Made by a program: the position numbers and the translations under genes. Positions 61,365 through 64,000 of a stretch of DNA of 64,000 nt are shown here, piece after piece. The notes under the pieces were generated by a model, which worked only from the letters and a program-made list of their open reading frames with translations, was not told where the DNA came from and ran no database searches. Each line of letters opens with the position of its first letter. Positions within the stretch are counted from its first letter, which is position 1. The DNA comes from Clavelina lepadiformis. Taxonomy: Eukaryota; Chordata; Ascidiacea; Aplousobranchia; Clavelinidae. The stretch lies in contig NC_135242.1 of assembly GCF_947623445.1 (NCBI RefSeq), positions 3,658,001 to 3,722,000 on the forward strand, read 5' to 3'.

Positions 61365-62991
61365 CTACAGCGGAAGCTTGTAATCATTTTCAACCAGCGT
61401 TACTGAGGATTTCATCAGGGCTAGTATAGTTAGTTCTTCAGACGACAATTTCTTCATAACATCCAGGTCCTCGACGTCGTCGGCCGTCGTTGGGGAGGGA
61501 TTGGACTCGACCATCAGGAACATAACGTGAGAAGGTTTCAGATCGGGGCTGGTCGACGGTTGGGAAGCTCTTTCTATCGACTGAGGCGTTGGTCCATTCA
61601 AAGACCAACCCAAGGGTGGGCGCATTAGATTAGGAAACTTGTCGGACTCACTCCGACATTCCAAGAAGCGGAAAACATCAGGTACATGGGCATTAATCAT
61701 TAGCTGGACTGTGCCTCCATCGATCTGGAGTAAGGTAACATCTTGTCAATGAAGGTGAGAGGATGATATCGTTGATCTGATCCTTGATCAAAAATGCGTA
61801 AGTGGTCACTTTCCTGCCACGAGAAAACGCTTCGATCGGAACCACGGTGAAGAAAACAGACCTGTCTGGATTCTCAACATAGGTGTGAACAGCACCACAC
61901 GTAGAGAAATGCCGTTCGTTTCGCTGGGGAAGCAGGAGTGATGGGTGTTGTTACCGCTGCCTTCAACGCTACACTTCGTCGCGAATGGACAATCTCGGAA
62001 CTAGTGGCCGGTTTTAAGACAGTGGAAGCAAACCAGCCCGAGCATGGGCTCTTCGTCACGTAGTATTCGATCGTCTAAACGACCGGCAGCTGGTTAGTGC
62101 GTGTATACCTCCGCAGCAGTAACAGGGACACGTCCCTGACTCGGGGCCTCTTTGACTAGGTTCGCGCTCCACATCGACTTTGGGCGTGGAAGGTGCCGAA
62201 GACGAAGAGGTGGTAGACTAACAGCCAGGGCCTTTGCTCGCTTGACGATGTGGTGACGATTTTCTATAGATCGCTCTACCAAATATGGAGGTCATCACTT
62301 AGTTCTGCTCTTCTATAATGGCGGCGAATGTGGCGTGGGTTTGAGCCGCCCTCTCACTCTGCACTGATCTTTTCACTCGTAGCGCAGCTCGTCGGGCATC
62401 TTGCTGCAAACGGTCAACATGACATCTAGGAATCAACCGTGTTATACTGTGGTAACGGTTCTATGCATATACGGCACTTTTCTTATACCATCGTTGTCTA
62501 AGTGCTTCACCCTTAGGCTTGCCTTACGTTGTTTCTCGCAGTTTCTCGAGATAACGTGAGGGTGCGCAAATTCTTGACATAGCAACGCGCATGAAGTACA
62601 TTTGTGGGAAAGCGAAGCCGGAGCTCTGAACTAGCTGGCCGCATTCGTAAGCTTCAAAAGACTAATCTAGAGCTGACGCATAGATAATGTCCCTGCCAGT
62701 GGTAGAGATTTGCCTAGAAATGCATGGAAATTCTAAATCTTTCAGCTGGATCTCGGACAATGCTTCGCACGCGAGAGCTGACGGCGATGTCAGAGGCTTC
62801 AACCTTTCACTTGGCTTCATCGAGCTGAAGTAGCTAAGAAGTTTCTTGTGTTGCTTGCTGGAGGTAATACTGGTAGTCGCGCTGAGTTGTGTACAGTGTG
62901 AAAGGCAAGCAGACGTCGTGCCATCCATACGTTCGTTGAGTGATTCGAACCAAGAGTTTACTTGCTCTGTAAGTGCTGTACTTGCTCTCAC
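61365..62991 (-). pseudogene. decayed BEL/Pao-like LTR retrotransposon fragment
   Basis: GC content rises relative to the surroundings. On the minus strand there is a zinc knuckle of the CX2CX4HX4C type at about 61990-62036 (CFHCLKTGH then FRDC) with an internal stop at 62001-62003. Downstream is a block 61365-61700 with VPDVFRFLE and RPPLGWSLNGPT, resembling the region between protease and reverse transcriptase in BEL/Pao elements (..P..LG W...GP). A candidate gag-like frame lies at 62662-62991. Multiple stops and frame changes make it inactive. No LTRs were identified. Placement in BEL/Pao is from motif style only. Confidence 0.55.
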
Positions 62992-63194
62992 TCTGTGGCC
63001 CTTTAAGCAATCTTCTTAAGTGCAATCAGCTTTTTCCAAAGGGTAAAGAGGTAAGACAGCTGCTCATATACCTCAGTAACTTCGGGCAATAAACTCCGGA
63101 GAACCATCCGTTTAACCATAAAAAATTCGGCTCGAGTGTAAATTTTTTGGAGATGCTCATTAAAGATGAGAACGTAGTGAAACTGCCTCTACGG

Positions 63195-63660
63195 CAGGGG
63201 CGACGATACATTTTATCGCCCAACAAACGAAGCTATATTCACAAGCCGGAAATCCAACAGCCTCAATGGCAAAAAGACAGTAACTTTCCATCGCCAAAAG
63301 ACAAAACTATATACAGAGGCCAGATTCCAACTAACCCGGGAAGTGACGGGAAGTGTCGCCATGCGGGCGAACAATAGACCGGATTCAACTACCTCCAAGG
63401 TAGAGTTGACGTAAATTATGGTCAAACAGGTGAAACAATAAACACAGGTCCGAATTAAACTTGTTTCACGGCAGGTTTGTCGGTACCTATCTATTGCCAA
63501 ATGGGACAAACAATGTACATAGGCCGGAAACCAATTGCTTTCACGTCAAAATGACGGTACCTATCTATCGCCAAACGGTTGAAACAATGTGCACAGAATC
63601 CAACCGCCCCCACAGCAAAATGACCGTAACTATATATTGCCAAACGGTTCCCGCCCGCCC
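63195..63660. repeat. ~70-bp minisatellite, about seven diverged units
   Basis: The marker motif GACGGTACCTATCTATCGCC or variants recurs near 63202, 63275, 63348, 63411, 63480, 63553 and 63622, each followed by CAAACGG/AACAATG-type sequence. Spacing is 63-74 bp. It lies directly upstream of the reverse transcriptase frame and downstream (on the + axis) of the BEL/Pao-like remnant. Confidence 0.7.
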
Positions 63661-63694
63661 TGAAGTCCTGGTTAAAAGACTTCCTTTCCTGCTG

Positions 63695-64000
63695 CATGTG
63701 CCACCTGCGTATCTCTAAAATCTGGAGAAGAACCCTTGTGGTTGCAGTCCCTAAGCCGAAGAAGCCTCCAGGGGATCCAAAGAGCTACCGCCCCATCTCC
63801 CTACTCTGCATCCCCTTCAAGATCCTCGAAAGACTCATCTACGCCCGAGTCGAACCGATGATAGACCCACAGCTCCACCGGGAACAAGCTGGCTTCCGAC
63901 ACGGAAGATCAACCGTAGACCAGGTCACACTTATGACCCAAAACATCGAGCACAGCTTCTCAGCTAAGAAGAAGGCCGGCGCCGTGTTTGTTGATCTCTC
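63695..64000 (+). CDS. non-LTR retrotransposon reverse transcriptase, 5' part (runs off window)
   Basis: The open frame reads KPPGDPKSYRPISLLCIPFK then ILERLIYARVEPMI, EQAGFRHGRSTVDQ and GAVFVDLS at the window edge. SYRPISLL, AGFRxGRST and FVDL are reverse transcriptase motifs 1, 2 and A of jockey/CR1-type LINE elements. The true ORF start is upstream or lost; a stop-free frame can be followed back only to about 63695. No breaks are visible in this part, so the copy may be fairly young. Confidence 0.85.

Overview
This is a eukaryotic window: coding sequence is split into short exons with GT-AG (occasionally GC-AG) introns, and the DNA is AT-rich. The gene content (RIG-I-like receptor, factor XIII-type transglutaminase, fibronectin type I modules, perilipin, RING protein) points to a chordate. 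Compact genes, short introns and the FN1-only proteins suit a tunicate, probably an ascidian, but nothing here proves the species. All exon models were built by hand from splice signals, reading phase and family resemblance.

Layout. 13-5050 (+): 3' part of a RIG-I-like receptor helicase with its C-terminal zinc domain; an hAT-type element sits in one intron. 6260-8671: a 2.4 kb DNA transposon with long terminal inverted repeats and a decayed ORF. 8990-19425 (-): a complete transglutaminase with an intact catalytic triad and an unusual N-terminal exon. 15.2-23.2 kb: several short non-autonomous DNA transposons, some with exact 8-bp target duplications, partly in the first transglutaminase intron. 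24574-27203 (-), 34644-36554 (+) and 38650-40636 (+): three paralogous secreted proteins made almost entirely of FN1-like modules. The first two are an inverted pair that also shares promoter sequence. Between them, 29869-32290 (+) is an unrecognised charged, serine-rich protein. 41982-44433 (-): a complete perilipin. 46.3-47.1 kb: two different hAT elements side by side, separated and flanked by three copies of the same 8-bp target site. 50595-57247 (+): a type II membrane protein with a long coiled coil built from phase-0 exons of about 28 codons. 58461-59655 (+): a small RING protein. 61.3-64.0 kb: a decayed BEL/Pao-like retrotransposon (-), a roughly 70-bp minisatellite, and the start of a non-LTR retrotransposon reverse transcriptase (+) that runs off the window.

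The most interesting theme is extracellular matrix. A factor XIII-like transglutaminase lies next to three secreted FN1-array proteins. In vertebrates the N-terminal FN1 array of fibronectin is the matrix-assembly and fibrin-binding region and a factor XIII substrate. A functional link between the neighbours here is inference.
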